From Aquirufa aurantiipilula (GTDB lineage: Bacteria > Bacteroidota > Bacteroidia > Cytophagales > Spirosomataceae), in NCBI RefSeq assembly GCF_019923745.1, contig NZ_JAANOG010000001.1:248001-312000 (forward strand): DNA of 64,000 nucleotides, in the 5' to 3' direction. Below the pieces are notes generated by a model. It did not search any database. It worked only from the letters and a program-made list of their open reading frames with translations, and was not told where the DNA came from. Both the position numbers and the translations under genes were made by a program. Position 1 is the first letter of the stretch; every line of letters starts with the position of its first letter. Positions 27,120-38,600 of the stretch are shown here, piece after piece.

Positions 27120-28213
27120 TTAGCCGAAGTAGATTCAAATATCAATTTAGCGGTTTTTTTCGATGCTCCAGCAGGACCAATGATTTGGGCTAACTCATCG
27201 TATAGTTTCAATTGATTTTGCTTAGTAATAGAGTTTGGCTCAAGTAATTGTTTAAGCTTAATGGATATATGAGATGCGGTAAATTTAGATTGTATCATTT
27301 CAGGGACAGCTTCTTTACCTAAAATGATGTTAACCAGTGATATGAATTTAATCTTCACAAGCAGTTTTGCTAAGGAGTAAAATAGCCAATCTGTTTTATA
27401 CACTACGATTTGAGGAATTTTAAAGAGGGCTGTTTCTAAGGTAGCGGTTCCTGAAGTAACAATGGCTACTTGAGATACATGTAGTAAATTATAGGTGTCA
27501 TCGTAAATGACATTTAATTGATAAAACTCGTAAATCGATTTCCATTCTTTTAGTCCTGCCACATAAAAGTGTAAATCGGGAAATTGTGCTTTTAATTCCT
27601 GAAAAACGGGCAAAGCAGCTGTTATTTCTTGTTTTCTACTCCCCGCTAATAAAGAAATACATGGTTGTTGAATGGAATTTTCCTCGGTAAAACGTGGATC
27701 AGCTTGAAAGCTATCAATGGAATCTTTCAAAGGATTTCCCACATAATGAGTGGATATTCCATGTTCTTCAAATAATGTCTTTTCAAATGGAAAAATAACA
27801 TACAATTGATCAATCCATTTTTTGATTACCTCTACTCGGCCTTTATTCCATGCCCAAACTTTGGGGGCAATGTAAAACTGGGTGTGAAATCCTTGTAATT
27901 TGGCAATTCTAGCCGCTTTTAAATTAAATCCACCATAATCAATGAATATGATGGTATCTGGCTGAAAATCATGTATTTGCTTTTTGAATTTTTGGAATAA
28001 ACCTTTCAATTTTTGAATGTTCTGTAAAACACCCAATAATCCCATGATGGCAAGTTCTTTATGATGGATAAGTAATTCTGCACCAGCTTCTTGCATATCA
28101 TCGCCACCCCAAGCTTGAATACTTGCAGAAGGATCCAAAATCAACAATTCCTTGATTAATTTGGAACCGTGTAAATCGCCTGATTTTTCTCCTGCTAGTA
28201 TAAAATACTTCAT
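27107..28213 (-). CDS. lpxB: Lipid-A-disaccharide synthase
   Basis: A 368-aa GT19 enzyme that condenses UDP-2,3-diacylglucosamine with lipid X to make the tetraacyl disaccharide of lipid A. It begins with FILAGEKSGDLHGSKLIKEL, the GEXSGD signature, has IFIDYGGFNLKAARIAK, YIAPKVWAWNKGRV, and LLAGSRKQEI, and near the end SGTATLETALFKIPQIVVYK. Length matches the family. The gene starts 1 nt from the pterin synthase stop on the same strand, making a two-gene unit. Confidence 0.95.
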   Translation of the reverse strand: MKYFILAGEKSGDLHGSKLIKELLILDPSASIQAWGGDDMQEAGAELLIHHKELAIMGLLGVLQNIQKLKGLFQKFKKQIHDFQPDTIIFIDYGGFNLKAARIAKLQGFHTQFYIAPKVWAWNKGRVEVIKKWIDQLYVIFPFEKTLFEEHGISTHYVGNPLKDSIDSFQADPRFTEENSIQQPCISLLAGSRKQEITAALPVFQELKAQFPDLHFYVAGLKEWKSIYEFYQLNVIYDDTYNLLHVSQVAIVTSGTATLETALFKIPQIVVYKTDWLFYSLAKLLVKIKFISLVNIILGKEAVPEMIQSKFTASHISIKLKQLLEPNSITKQNQLKLYDELAQIIGPAGASKKTAKLIFESTSANQAK

Positions 28214-28636
28214 TTATATTTCTCCGTAATATTCTACTGAGTTTTTGTTGGTTTCTACCAAATGGATTTTGTGTAATTGCGCACTAGAGGATGATTCTTG
28301 AATTTTTGGAGCTAATATCTTCCAAAATTCCATGACCAAGTTTTCACAACTGGCTAATTTACCCGTCATGAAATCTACATCCAAATTGAGGTTTTTGTGA
28401 TCAACCTTATCAATAATTTCTTTTTTAATCAGTTTTCCCAATTCCTTTAAATCAAACACAAATCCAGTCTCTGGATCCGGATTTCCTTTTACCGTAACGA
28501 TTAATTCAAAATTGTGACCATGCCAATTTTTGTTGGCACAAGGGCCAAATACTTCTTCATTCTTAGCTTCTGACCAATTGGGATTATAAAGCCGATGAGC
28601 GGCATTAAAATGTTCCTTGCGGATGACGTAAACCAT
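28214..28636 (-). CDS. 6-pyruvoyl-tetrahydropterin / 6-carboxytetrahydropterin synthase family
   Basis: A 140-aa protein of the PTPS/QueD family (T-fold). Zinc ligands are H14 (NAAHRL) and H39, H41 (HGHNFEL); the catalytic Cys is C33. Cys and the HGH motif are separated by five residues, as in animal-type PTPS, whereas classical E. coli QueD has three. The pathway, queuosine or tetrahydropterin, is therefore left open. It is first in a unit with lpxB and lies downstream of a palindrome-bearing promoter at 28680-28708. Confidence 0.85.
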   Translation of the reverse strand: MVYVIRKEHFNAAHRLYNPNWSEAKNEEVFGPCANKNWHGHNFELIVTVKGNPDPETGFVFDLKELGKLIKKEIIDKVDHKNLNLDVDFMTGKLASCENLVMEFWKILAPKIQESSSSAQLHKIHLVETNKNSVEYYGEI

Positions 28637-28679
28637 TGTTTTCAGTTGTTTAAAGTGAGGGTGTTCTGGGAAAACAATA

Positions 28680-28708
28680 GCAGAATCACCATTAATTCTG
28701 CAAAGGTA
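28680..28708 (-). promoter_or_regulatory. Promoter with operator-like palindrome, pterin synthase/lpxB
   Basis: On the minus strand TACCTTTG (28708-28701) is a perfect -7 box. The palindrome GCAGAAT-N8-ATTCTGC (28680-28701) overlaps its last base and the expected start site, a good place for a repressor. Alternatively it forms a hairpin at the very 5' end of the mRNA. Confidence 0.5.
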
Positions 28709-28731
28709 TGGAATGCTATTGGGATTCTACG

Positions 28732-28739
28732 TAAATTTG
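28732..28739 (+). promoter_or_regulatory. Promoter -7 box of hldD
   Basis: TAAATTTG matches TAnnTTTG 29 nt before the hldD ATG. No clear TTTG is found 19 nt upstream, so this is a weaker call. Confidence 0.45.
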
Positions 28740-28768
28740 AGGGCTAAATCTATATAATCTATTTAATT

Positions 28769-29734
28769 ATGATCATTGTTACAGGAGCTGCTGGATTCAT
28801 TGGTAGTTGTTTAATTCAAAAATTGAACGAGTTAAATTTCAATTACATTATCGCAGTAGATGATTTTTCTTTGGAGGAGAAAAACAAAAATTTAATTGGT
28901 AAAAAAATCAAGGAAAGAGTTGAAAGAACTCAATTTTTCACATGGCTTGATTCAAATTTTAGGGAGGTGGAGTTTATCTTTCACATTGGTGCGCGTACCG
29001 ATACAACTGAATTTGATAAGGCGATCTTTGACGATTTAAATGTGCAATATTCTAAGGATATTTGGAATCGTTGTGTCGAGTATCAAATTCCATTGGTATA
29101 TGCTTCCTCTGCTGCCACTTATGGATTAGGAGAATTGGGATATGATGATGATGAAAGTAAAATTCCAGGTTTAAAGCCATTAAATCCGTATGGAGATTCT
29201 AAAAATGACTTTGATATCTGGGCTTTACAACAAGAGAAAAAACCCTTTTTCTGGGCTGGATTGAAGTTTTTTAATGTATATGGTCCGAATGAATACCATA
29301 AGGGTCGTATGGCTTCTGTTATTTGGCATGCTTTCCGGCAAATTAATGAAAAGGGGAGTCTAAATTTATTTAGATCTCATCGTCCAGATTATGGTGACGG
29401 GGAACAAATGCGAGATTTTATTTATGTAAAGGATTTAATAGATGTATGCATATTCTTTATGGAACATCGCAAAAATTCGGGTATCTATAATTTAGGTACA
29501 GGTATTGCCCGTTCCTTCAATGATTTGGGTAAATCAACATTTGCAGCGATGGGTAAAGAAGCGCAAATTAATTACATTGATACACCTATTGATATCCGCG
29601 ATAAATATCAATATTTTACTGAAGCTAATATGTCAAAATTGCGCAATATTGGTTTCACTCAGCCTTTTCACACCTTAGAAGACGGTGTAAAAGATTACGT
29701 TCAAAATTATCTACTTAAGAAGGCTTATTGGTAA
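28769..29734 (+). CDS. hldD: ADP-L-glycero-D-manno-heptose 6-epimerase
   Basis: A 321-aa short-chain epimerase that turns ADP-D-glycero-manno-heptose into the L-form for the LPS inner core. The NADP-binding motif TGAAGFIGS is at 5-13. Others are FHIGARTDTTEFD, ASSAATYGLGELGYDDD, NPYGDSKNDFD (Tyr and Lys of the active site), and FFNVYGPNEYHKGRMASV, all specific to HldD (RfaD). Length is normal. The 3' end overlaps the convergent glycosyltransferase by 20 nt. Confidence 0.94.
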   Translation: MIIVTGAAGFIGSCLIQKLNELNFNYIIAVDDFSLEEKNKNLIGKKIKERVERTQFFTWLDSNFREVEFIFHIGARTDTTEFDKAIFDDLNVQYSKDIWNRCVEYQIPLVYASSAATYGLGELGYDDDESKIPGLKPLNPYGDSKNDFDIWALQQEKKPFFWAGLKFFNVYGPNEYHKGRMASVIWHAFRQINEKGSLNLFRSHRPDYGDGEQMRDFIYVKDLIDVCIFFMEHRKNSGIYNLGTGIARSFNDLGKSTFAAMGKEAQINYIDTPIDIRDKYQYFTEANMSKLRNIGFTQPFHTLEDGVKDYVQNYLLKKAYW

Positions 29735-30698
29735 TTTTTTTATAGGCTTCTTCTATAAATCCTTGGCCATAAGCAATTAACTGTACGTTAGCTGCCAAAA
29801 GGCCAAGGATTGCTATGTATAAGTTTTTGGTTTGAATGAATGCATCTATAAAAATACCAAACCAATAGACAAGGAGAAAGCTAGAGAGGCATATTCCTAT
29901 GCTTGGGAGTAGTAATAAGCTAAAGCCGACAATCAGTATTCCAATCAAATAACAAGCAGGGAAAAAGTGTACCCATTTCAATTCTTGTGGAAAAAACCTT
30001 GAGATATTAATTCTAGCCCGGCCAAAGAAATGTAATTGCTTATAAAATTGGACAAAATTGGTTCTTCTTTTATGGTATATAAAGGCATTAGGTAATAATG
30101 CAGATGTAAAACCTAAAGACAAACATCGAATACTAAATTCAATGTCCTCACCCATGCGAGTGATTTTGAAACCACCTGTGGCTTCCCATACTTTTCGGGA
30201 AATACCCATGTTAAAGCTTCTGGGATGAAATTGTCCACCTATATTCTTTTCTTTACCCCGTATACCTCCCGTGGTGAATAGGCTTGTCATACTAAAACTG
30301 ATGGCTTTTTGAATGGGAGTGAAGCTAGGATGGTCTTTGTCTGGACCTCCGAATAAATCTATATTTTTTACGCTAATTCCTTTTTCTACTTCTTCTAAAT
30401 AATTGGCTTCAAGCAGTGCATCTGAATCTAAAATAACAAAAAAATCACCTTTAGCTCTTTCAAATGCATAATTTCGAGCGAAACCTTGTCCTCCGTTTTC
30501 TTTAAAATAATAAGCAATATCTAGTCGATTGACATATTTATTGACTATTTCTGAGGAAGAAATTTGTGAGCCATCTTCTACAACAATTACTTCAAAATGA
30601 GAATACTCCTGCTGCAGTAAACAGTTTAGTAGTTCATCCAATTCTTGTGGACGATTATAGACAGGAATAATAACACTAAAGAAAGTTCCTTCTTTCAT
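29715..30698 (-). CDS. Family 2 glycosyltransferase with C-terminal membrane helices
   Basis: A 327-aa GT2 enzyme. The GT-A domain begins SVIIPVYNRPQELDELL (about 8-24), has EVIVVEDGS, a nucleotide-sugar/metal DSD-type motif in VILDSDALLEANYL, and GEDIEFSIRCLSLG (ED base). The last 90 residues hold two or three hydrophobic helices, so the enzyme sits on the inner membrane. The acceptor is unknown; position beside hldD suggests LPS or another envelope polysaccharide (inference). Confidence 0.86.
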   Translation of the reverse strand: MKEGTFFSVIIPVYNRPQELDELLNCLLQQEYSHFEVIVVEDGSQISSSEIVNKYVNRLDIAYYFKENGGQGFARNYAFERAKGDFFVILDSDALLEANYLEEVEKGISVKNIDLFGGPDKDHPSFTPIQKAISFSMTSLFTTGGIRGKEKNIGGQFHPRSFNMGISRKVWEATGGFKITRMGEDIEFSIRCLSLGFTSALLPNAFIYHKRRTNFVQFYKQLHFFGRARINISRFFPQELKWVHFFPACYLIGILIVGFSLLLLPSIGICLSSFLLVYWFGIFIDAFIQTKNLYIAILGLLAANVQLIAYGQGFIEEAYKKITNKPS

Positions 30699-30724
30699 AC
30701 AGCTAAGAGCTTTTAAAGCTGTTA

Positions 30725-32017
30725 TTAGGCCACAAGTGTTTTTTTCAAAGCTATTCTACTAGCTTGTAAAATATGGTCTAGGTGTGATTGATCAAGCGCG
30801 GCTGATAAAAACCAAGATTCAAATTGAGATGGAGGTAAGTACACACCTTGGTTCAACATTTCTCTGAAATACACACCAAATTTAGCTGTATCCGAGGTTT
30901 TAGCATCACTGAAATTTTTCACTACTTTGCTAGTGAAGAATAATGTGAACATGGATCCTATTTGGTTAACAAATCCTTCAATCTGTAATTCTTGCAATTG
31001 CTGGCGAATTCCATTAGCTAAAAATTCTCCTTTTTTATTTAATTCTTGATAAACTTCAGGGTTCTCTGTGATTAAATTCAACATTGCTAATCCAGCCGAA
31101 GTGGCTAATGGATTACCAGAAAGCGTACCTGCTTGATATACCGGTCCAGCTGGAGCAATCAGGTTCATGATTTCTGCTTTTCCTCCATAAGCACCAACTG
31201 GTAAACCTCCACCTATGATTTTACCGAGGGTTGTTAAATCGGGTTGGATATGCGTAAGGCCTTGGTAACCTGATGAAGAAAGTCTAAAACCTGTCATCAC
31301 CTCATCAAAGATTAATAAACTACCATTTGCCTGACACAATTTTTGAATACCTTCTATAAAACCTGGCTCTGGAATTACCAATCCCATATTACCAACAACT
31401 GGCTCCAGGATTACTGCTGAAATATCATTAGGATTGGCGTTAAATAGATTTTCTAATGACGCTAAATCATTATAAACAGCAGTTAAGGTATCTTTTGCAG
31501 TTGATACGGTAACACCCGGGCTATCAGGAGTACCTAAGGTTGCAACGCCTGATCCAGCTGCAATTAAAAAGGAGTCTCCATGTCCATGATAACATCCTTC
31601 AAATTTGATAATTTTATCTCTTTTGGTATAAGCTCTAGCCAATCGAATAGCGGCCATTGTCGCTTCTGTACCAGAATTCACCAATCTCACTTTTTCAATG
31701 GAAGGAATCATGGAAACGATTTTTTCCGCGATTAAAACTTCATTATAAGAAGGAGCGCCAAAAGAAAATCCATTGGATAGGGCTTGACGAACAGCATTTT
31801 CAATACTTGGATGCGCTTGTCCAAATAGCATAGGTCCCCAAGAACCTATCAGGTCGATATATTCTTTTCCATCCACATCTTTAAGGTAGGCACCTTTCGC
31901 TGATTGAATGAATAGGGGTGAACCTCCTACTGATTTAAATGCTCTTACTGGAGAATTAACTCCACCAGGAATAACTTCTTGTGCACGTTCAAAATAGGAA
32001 GCACTTAATGAACCCAT
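30725..32017 (-). CDS. hemL: Glutamate-1-semialdehyde 2,1-aminomutase
   Basis: A 430-aa PLP enzyme that makes 5-aminolevulinate in the C5 haem pathway. Conserved parts are IPGGVNSPVRAFKSVGG near the start, RLVNSGTEATMAAIRLAR, FEGCYHGHGDSFL, LIFDEVMTGFR, and the PLP lysine region TLGKIIGGGLPVGAYGG. The NSPVRAF and YHGHGDS motifs distinguish it from acetylornithine-type aminotransferases. It is 2 nt from yidC on the same strand, probably co-transcribed. Confidence 0.96.
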   Translation of the reverse strand: MGSLSASYFERAQEVIPGGVNSPVRAFKSVGGSPLFIQSAKGAYLKDVDGKEYIDLIGSWGPMLFGQAHPSIENAVRQALSNGFSFGAPSYNEVLIAEKIVSMIPSIEKVRLVNSGTEATMAAIRLARAYTKRDKIIKFEGCYHGHGDSFLIAAGSGVATLGTPDSPGVTVSTAKDTLTAVYNDLASLENLFNANPNDISAVILEPVVGNMGLVIPEPGFIEGIQKLCQANGSLLIFDEVMTGFRLSSSGYQGLTHIQPDLTTLGKIIGGGLPVGAYGGKAEIMNLIAPAGPVYQAGTLSGNPLATSAGLAMLNLITENPEVYQELNKKGEFLANGIRQQLQELQIEGFVNQIGSMFTLFFTSKVVKNFSDAKTSDTAKFGVYFREMLNQGVYLPPSQFESWFLSAALDQSHLDHILQASRIALKKTLVA

Positions 32018-32019
32018 GA

Positions 32020-33837
32020 CTATTTCTTCTTCTTAGTATTGTTGTTTTTTTGATCCTTTTGATTCTCTTCAATAGCTTTCATTTGAGTTTGAAGGTACTG
32101 TGAGAATCGTGATTTTTTAGCTCCACCTCCGGCCGCAATTTTCTTGCGATTTTCATCCAAAAGTCGTTTGATTTTATCTTCATCCACAAATTTGCGAATT
32201 GCTAATTGTTGTCCGATAGTTACCAAGTTGGATACGAAATAGTAAAAACTCAAACCCGCAGGGAAGGAGTTCATGACAAACATGAAAATCACTGGCGTTA
32301 CGTATGCCATCATTTTCATATTGATGGGTTGTCCTGGTTGATCAGGTGTAATTTGGTTGTTATAGTAACCGTATGCCAATTGAGACAAGGTCATCAACAA
32401 ACAGAATAAACTTACATGTGATCCATAAAAAGGAATAGCAAAGGGTAAATCCAAAACAGAGTCAAAAGTAGAAAGGTCATTTGCCCACCAGAAAGACTCT
32501 TGTCGCAGGTTGATTAAGTTGGGAAACAACATAAATACCGCCATAAGCACTGGCATGGTAGCTAAAACAGGCACGCAACCACTTAAAGGATTGACACCCA
32601 CTTCACCGTATAATTTCATGGTTTCTTGTTGTACACGTGCAGCATCATCTCCGATTTTTTCTTTGATAGCTGCAATTTCTGGCGCTAAAATCCTAGTTTT
32701 AGCCATGGACACATAAGACTTATAAGTCAATGGTAATAAGGCGGTTTTGATGATTAAAACCAACAAAACAATTAATAGACCGTAATTGGAAACGATACTT
32801 TCCAAGAAATCAAATAAAGGAACAAATACATACCGAGTTATGGGTAATAAGAAGTCATAACTTAGTTTGACATTTTTACCAAAAGACGGCGCTACTTGTT
32901 TGATGATGGAATAATCGTTTGGTCCAAAGTAAAATTTGAAACTAGATTTTCCTTGAAGTAAATCTTGTGAAGAAGCAACAATATTGGCATCCAAAGTTTT
33001 GATGTTCAATGAATCATTCAAATTGGGTGTGCTACTCAATGCTGCTTTTTGAAATTGGAATCCTTGAGGAATTAAACCAGCAATGAAATATTTCTTTTTG
33101 AAAGTAACCCAATCCAATTTTGAGGTAATGTTTTCGGCTTCATTAGCTGATGGATTTTCCGATAAATAATCGAATTCCTCGTCCTCGTGCAACAAATAAT
33201 TGATGGTTGCTTTTCTTTCTTCTGCAATATCCTTTTCTGTTTGGTGGATATTTTCCTTCCAGTGGATTTGATATTCAGCTCCTAAATCACTTCCTAATGC
33301 TTTTGCATCAATTGCATAATTCAGTTCAAATCCTTCCTTAGCTAGACTATACGTTTGCTTGATGATTTTTCCATTCGTTAATGTGCTAGCAAACTCGATA
33401 CTTTCACCAGACTTATTTACTTGATACATCAAGTCACTAAGTTTAACTTTTTTGCCTGAGATAGGTAGTTCTACATCAAATTGGTCTTTTTTGGCATCAA
33501 ATAATTTCAAACCAGCTTTTAGCCCTTGGTTATAATTTTTGTAGGATTCGTAATTCTTTAAGGTTACTGAAACGATCTTTCCACCATAATTACTTAATTG
33601 AACGGAGATGTCTTTGTTTTCTAATACAAAGGTTTCTTCTTTAATAGCAGCTATCGCTGTATCCAATTTTGCTACTGAGGGAATAGCCTTTGACACTAAA
33701 GAATCCACTTTAGGTCCTTTTGAACTTGCTTTAACACTGGTTTCACTCTTAATCGGTTCTTTGGGAGCAAAGAAGTATTGATAGCCTAATAACATGGCTA
33801 AAATCAATACAATACCAGTAACTGAATTCCTATCCAT
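32020..33837 (-). CDS. yidC: Membrane protein insertase YidC
   Basis: A 605-aa insertase of the Gram-negative type. It has an N-terminal helix (about 5-22), a large periplasmic beta domain (about 60-330), and the conserved 60KD_IMP core with five helices (about 350-555). The core has the hydrophilic groove Arg in KSYVSMAKTRILAPEI, and later NPLSGCVPVLATMPVLMA and MMAYVTPVIFMFVMNSFPAGLSFYY. A basic C-terminal tail ends in Lys repeats that could contact the ribosome. It is co-directional with hemL and pyrG. Confidence 0.96.
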   Translation of the reverse strand: MDRNSVTGIVLILAMLLGYQYFFAPKEPIKSETSVKASSKGPKVDSLVSKAIPSVAKLDTAIAAIKEETFVLENKDISVQLSNYGGKIVSVTLKNYESYKNYNQGLKAGLKLFDAKKDQFDVELPISGKKVKLSDLMYQVNKSGESIEFASTLTNGKIIKQTYSLAKEGFELNYAIDAKALGSDLGAEYQIHWKENIHQTEKDIAEERKATINYLLHEDEEFDYLSENPSANEAENITSKLDWVTFKKKYFIAGLIPQGFQFQKAALSSTPNLNDSLNIKTLDANIVASSQDLLQGKSSFKFYFGPNDYSIIKQVAPSFGKNVKLSYDFLLPITRYVFVPLFDFLESIVSNYGLLIVLLVLIIKTALLPLTYKSYVSMAKTRILAPEIAAIKEKIGDDAARVQQETMKLYGEVGVNPLSGCVPVLATMPVLMAVFMLFPNLINLRQESFWWANDLSTFDSVLDLPFAIPFYGSHVSLFCLLMTLSQLAYGYYNNQITPDQPGQPINMKMMAYVTPVIFMFVMNSFPAGLSFYYFVSNLVTIGQQLAIRKFVDEDKIKRLLDENRKKIAAGGGAKKSRFSQYLQTQMKAIEENQKDQKNNNTKKKK

Positions 33838-33853
33838 AAGATATATCTAAATA

Positions 33854-35560
<1,707 letters not shown>

Positions 35561-35604
35561 TTAATCCTATTTTTATTTTATCTTGCATTCTAAACAGTTT
35601 TTTC

Positions 35605-38600
35605 ATGTTAGCCCCCTCTTTACAACTTTTTTCTGCTTCTGCAGGGTCAGGTAAAACTTATACCTTAACCTTAGAGTACATTAAGTTGTCATTGCATGAA
35701 GTGGAGCCTCGTGGATATTTTCGTCGAATTTTAGCTGTCACATTTACGATTAAAGCAGCTGAAGAAATGCGTTCAAGAATTATTCAAGCTTTATCGGGTA
35801 TTTCGGCCTATCCATCATTTATTGGATTTACTGAAAAAGATAAATCGGATGCGATAGATTTATTAAATAGAATTCAACAAGATTTAAGCAAACAAGGTAT
35901 AGAATTGAGTCTGGATGAATTGTCCACTCGTTCTTTAATTACCTTACAGCAAATACTCCAAGATTACGGATTATTTTCCGTCATGACGATTGATGCCTTT
36001 GTTCAAAGGTTGAGTAGTTCATTTGTGGAGGAACTTCATTTGCCAAGCCAATTTGAAGTGATAATGGATATTCCATCTTTGATGAATGATTTGATGGATC
36101 AATTATTGGATAAGGTCAATCAATCTGGAGATCCTGTTTTAACGGATTTAGTTCTTTCTTTTGCGCGCCAAGAAGTAATTGATGGCCGAAATTGGAATCG
36201 GATACGTCAAAGCTTAATTGATTTCTTGAGGATTTCTTTTGATGAAAATTACTTTGGGATAAAGCATGAAATGGATGCTTTCTCCATGTCTGATTTTTTA
36301 CAAATTGAATTACAATTGCATACCAAAATACAAGCAGTTGAGGAGCAAGTTGGAGAGATTTCGAAGCAAATAATGTATCTAATTGATTCTATTGCTATTC
36401 AAGATTCAGATTTAACAGGTGGAGCAAATGGCCCTATACATACTTTTCGAAAATTTGTACAAGGTCAAAGTTTTTTAGAATCGAATAAATACGTCAAGTT
36501 ACGTAATGCGATAGATCAAAATAAGTGGCATGCTGCAAAAGTAGATCCGATTACTAAATCCAATATTGAGGCTATTTCAGATCAATTAACTGATTTAGCG
36601 AGGGAATTTGTTGAATTGTATGATGAAGAGATTTCTCGTTATTTATTATTTAAATTAATAGCCAAAGATTTAAAGAAAATTGCCCTTATTTCTTCAATAA
36701 ACCAGGAATATCAAGTTTATCAGCATGAACAATCTAGTATTTCTATTTCTGAATTTGCTAGACGAATAAATGAAATTATTTCCCAAGACCCAGTACCCTT
36801 TATCTATGAAAAGCTTGGGGATCGATATTTCCATATTTTAATTGACGAATTTCAAGATACCTCTATTTTACAGTGGAAAAATTTTATGCCTTTATTGGAA
36901 AATACGGTATCCTTAGGAAAACGAAATTTATTGGTAGGTGATGCTAAGCAATCTATTTACAAATTTAGAGGTGGCGAAGTGGGTTTAATAGCTTCATTAA
37001 CTTCGCAAAATCCTGCTTTAATCGGAGATAAAATTGCTCAATCAGAATTTGACCAAGTTCGTTTTGATTATTTAATTCAACAAATTCAATTAAATGAATT
37101 AGCCTTTAATTACCGAAGTGCACCTGAAATAGTGGAATTTAATAATGCACTATTCACTTGGATTTCAAATCAACCAAACTATCAAAGTTTGTGTGCGCTC
37201 TTAGAACCTGTGTATGGTCATCGGATGACCCAAATCCCACAAGTTTCAACCAATAAGTTATCGGGTCAAGTAGATGTATTGGTCTTTAAAAAACCTGTCA
37301 TTACCTCTGATAATAAAGATGTAGAAGCCAAATGGATGTTGCAAAATGTGCTAAATTTAATTGAATATAATGTATCCAAAGGTTTTTGTCTTGGTGATAT
37401 CTCCTTATTAACAAGGAAAAATAAAGATGCTAAATTTTTAGCTTTGCAGTTAAAAGAAGCAGGTTATCCTGTTATTTCTGCTGATTCCTTATTGGTCTAT
37501 TATTCTTCTTTAGTCTCTTTCATTTTGGCATTATTAAAAATGAAAGTTGATTCACAAAAACCTCTATTATTATTTGAAGCTGCTTATGCGTTAGCTGATA
37601 TTCATGGTAAAGAAATATCTTTGGAAGCTTTGAAATTTTTACAAGATCATAGTAAAAAATCTGATTTACAGTTGGTTATGAATCAGTATATTCAAGAATT
37701 TTATGGTATTCAAATGAATGCCATTTGGGAGGAGGATAGTTTTTTTGATGTTGTATATCATAGCATTGGAATTTTTGATTTATTTAATCAAGCTGAAGGA
37801 TCGGAGTACATATTAAAATTGTTGGATATTATTCAAGATTTTACGTTGAAAAATGCATCTACCATTTCTGATTTTTTAGATTATTTTGATTTAAACAAAC
37901 ATAGTTTTAGTATTTCTTGTCCAGAAAATGTGGATGCTATTACCATCACTAGTATTCATAAATCCAAAGGTTTAGAATACCCCGTAGTTATTTTACCATT
38001 TGCATCTTGGTCGCATCAGGCTGGAGAGCGTGATAAGATTTGGTATAAACTTGACATTGAAGAAGAAGCATTTCAATTAAATGAAAAGGGTACTTTACCT
38101 CATTTTTATGCTCGAGCAAATGCCAATGACGTGGATGCCTTTCCAAGTTTAGTGATTCAAAAACAACAAGAACGAGATGCCATATTTTTGGATGCACTGA
38201 ACATGTTGTATGTGGCCAGTACACGTGCAAAGCAACACCTTCATATATTATTTTCAGAACCGAATCCAGATTCCCACGCCAGAACAAAAACTATATTTGA
38301 ACAGTCTATTGGTAAATTATTGAAGGATTATTTGCAATCTTTTAAACCAAAGGCTGATGATTTGCCTTCATTTGTCGAAGAAGAATATCATGAACATTCA
38401 GCTTATTATTTGATTAGCCAATCAGAGAAATTTATTACCAAGCCTAATTTGACAAATTCTGAAATTCATATCAATTTACCCTTAGATGCGAAGACATCCA
38501 GAAAACCACTATTAAGAGTTAAATCTGCCCAATCTGATTTATATACTTTAGCTAAAGAAAAGAGAGAATTGGGTGAAATTATTCACAAGCAATTAGAAAA

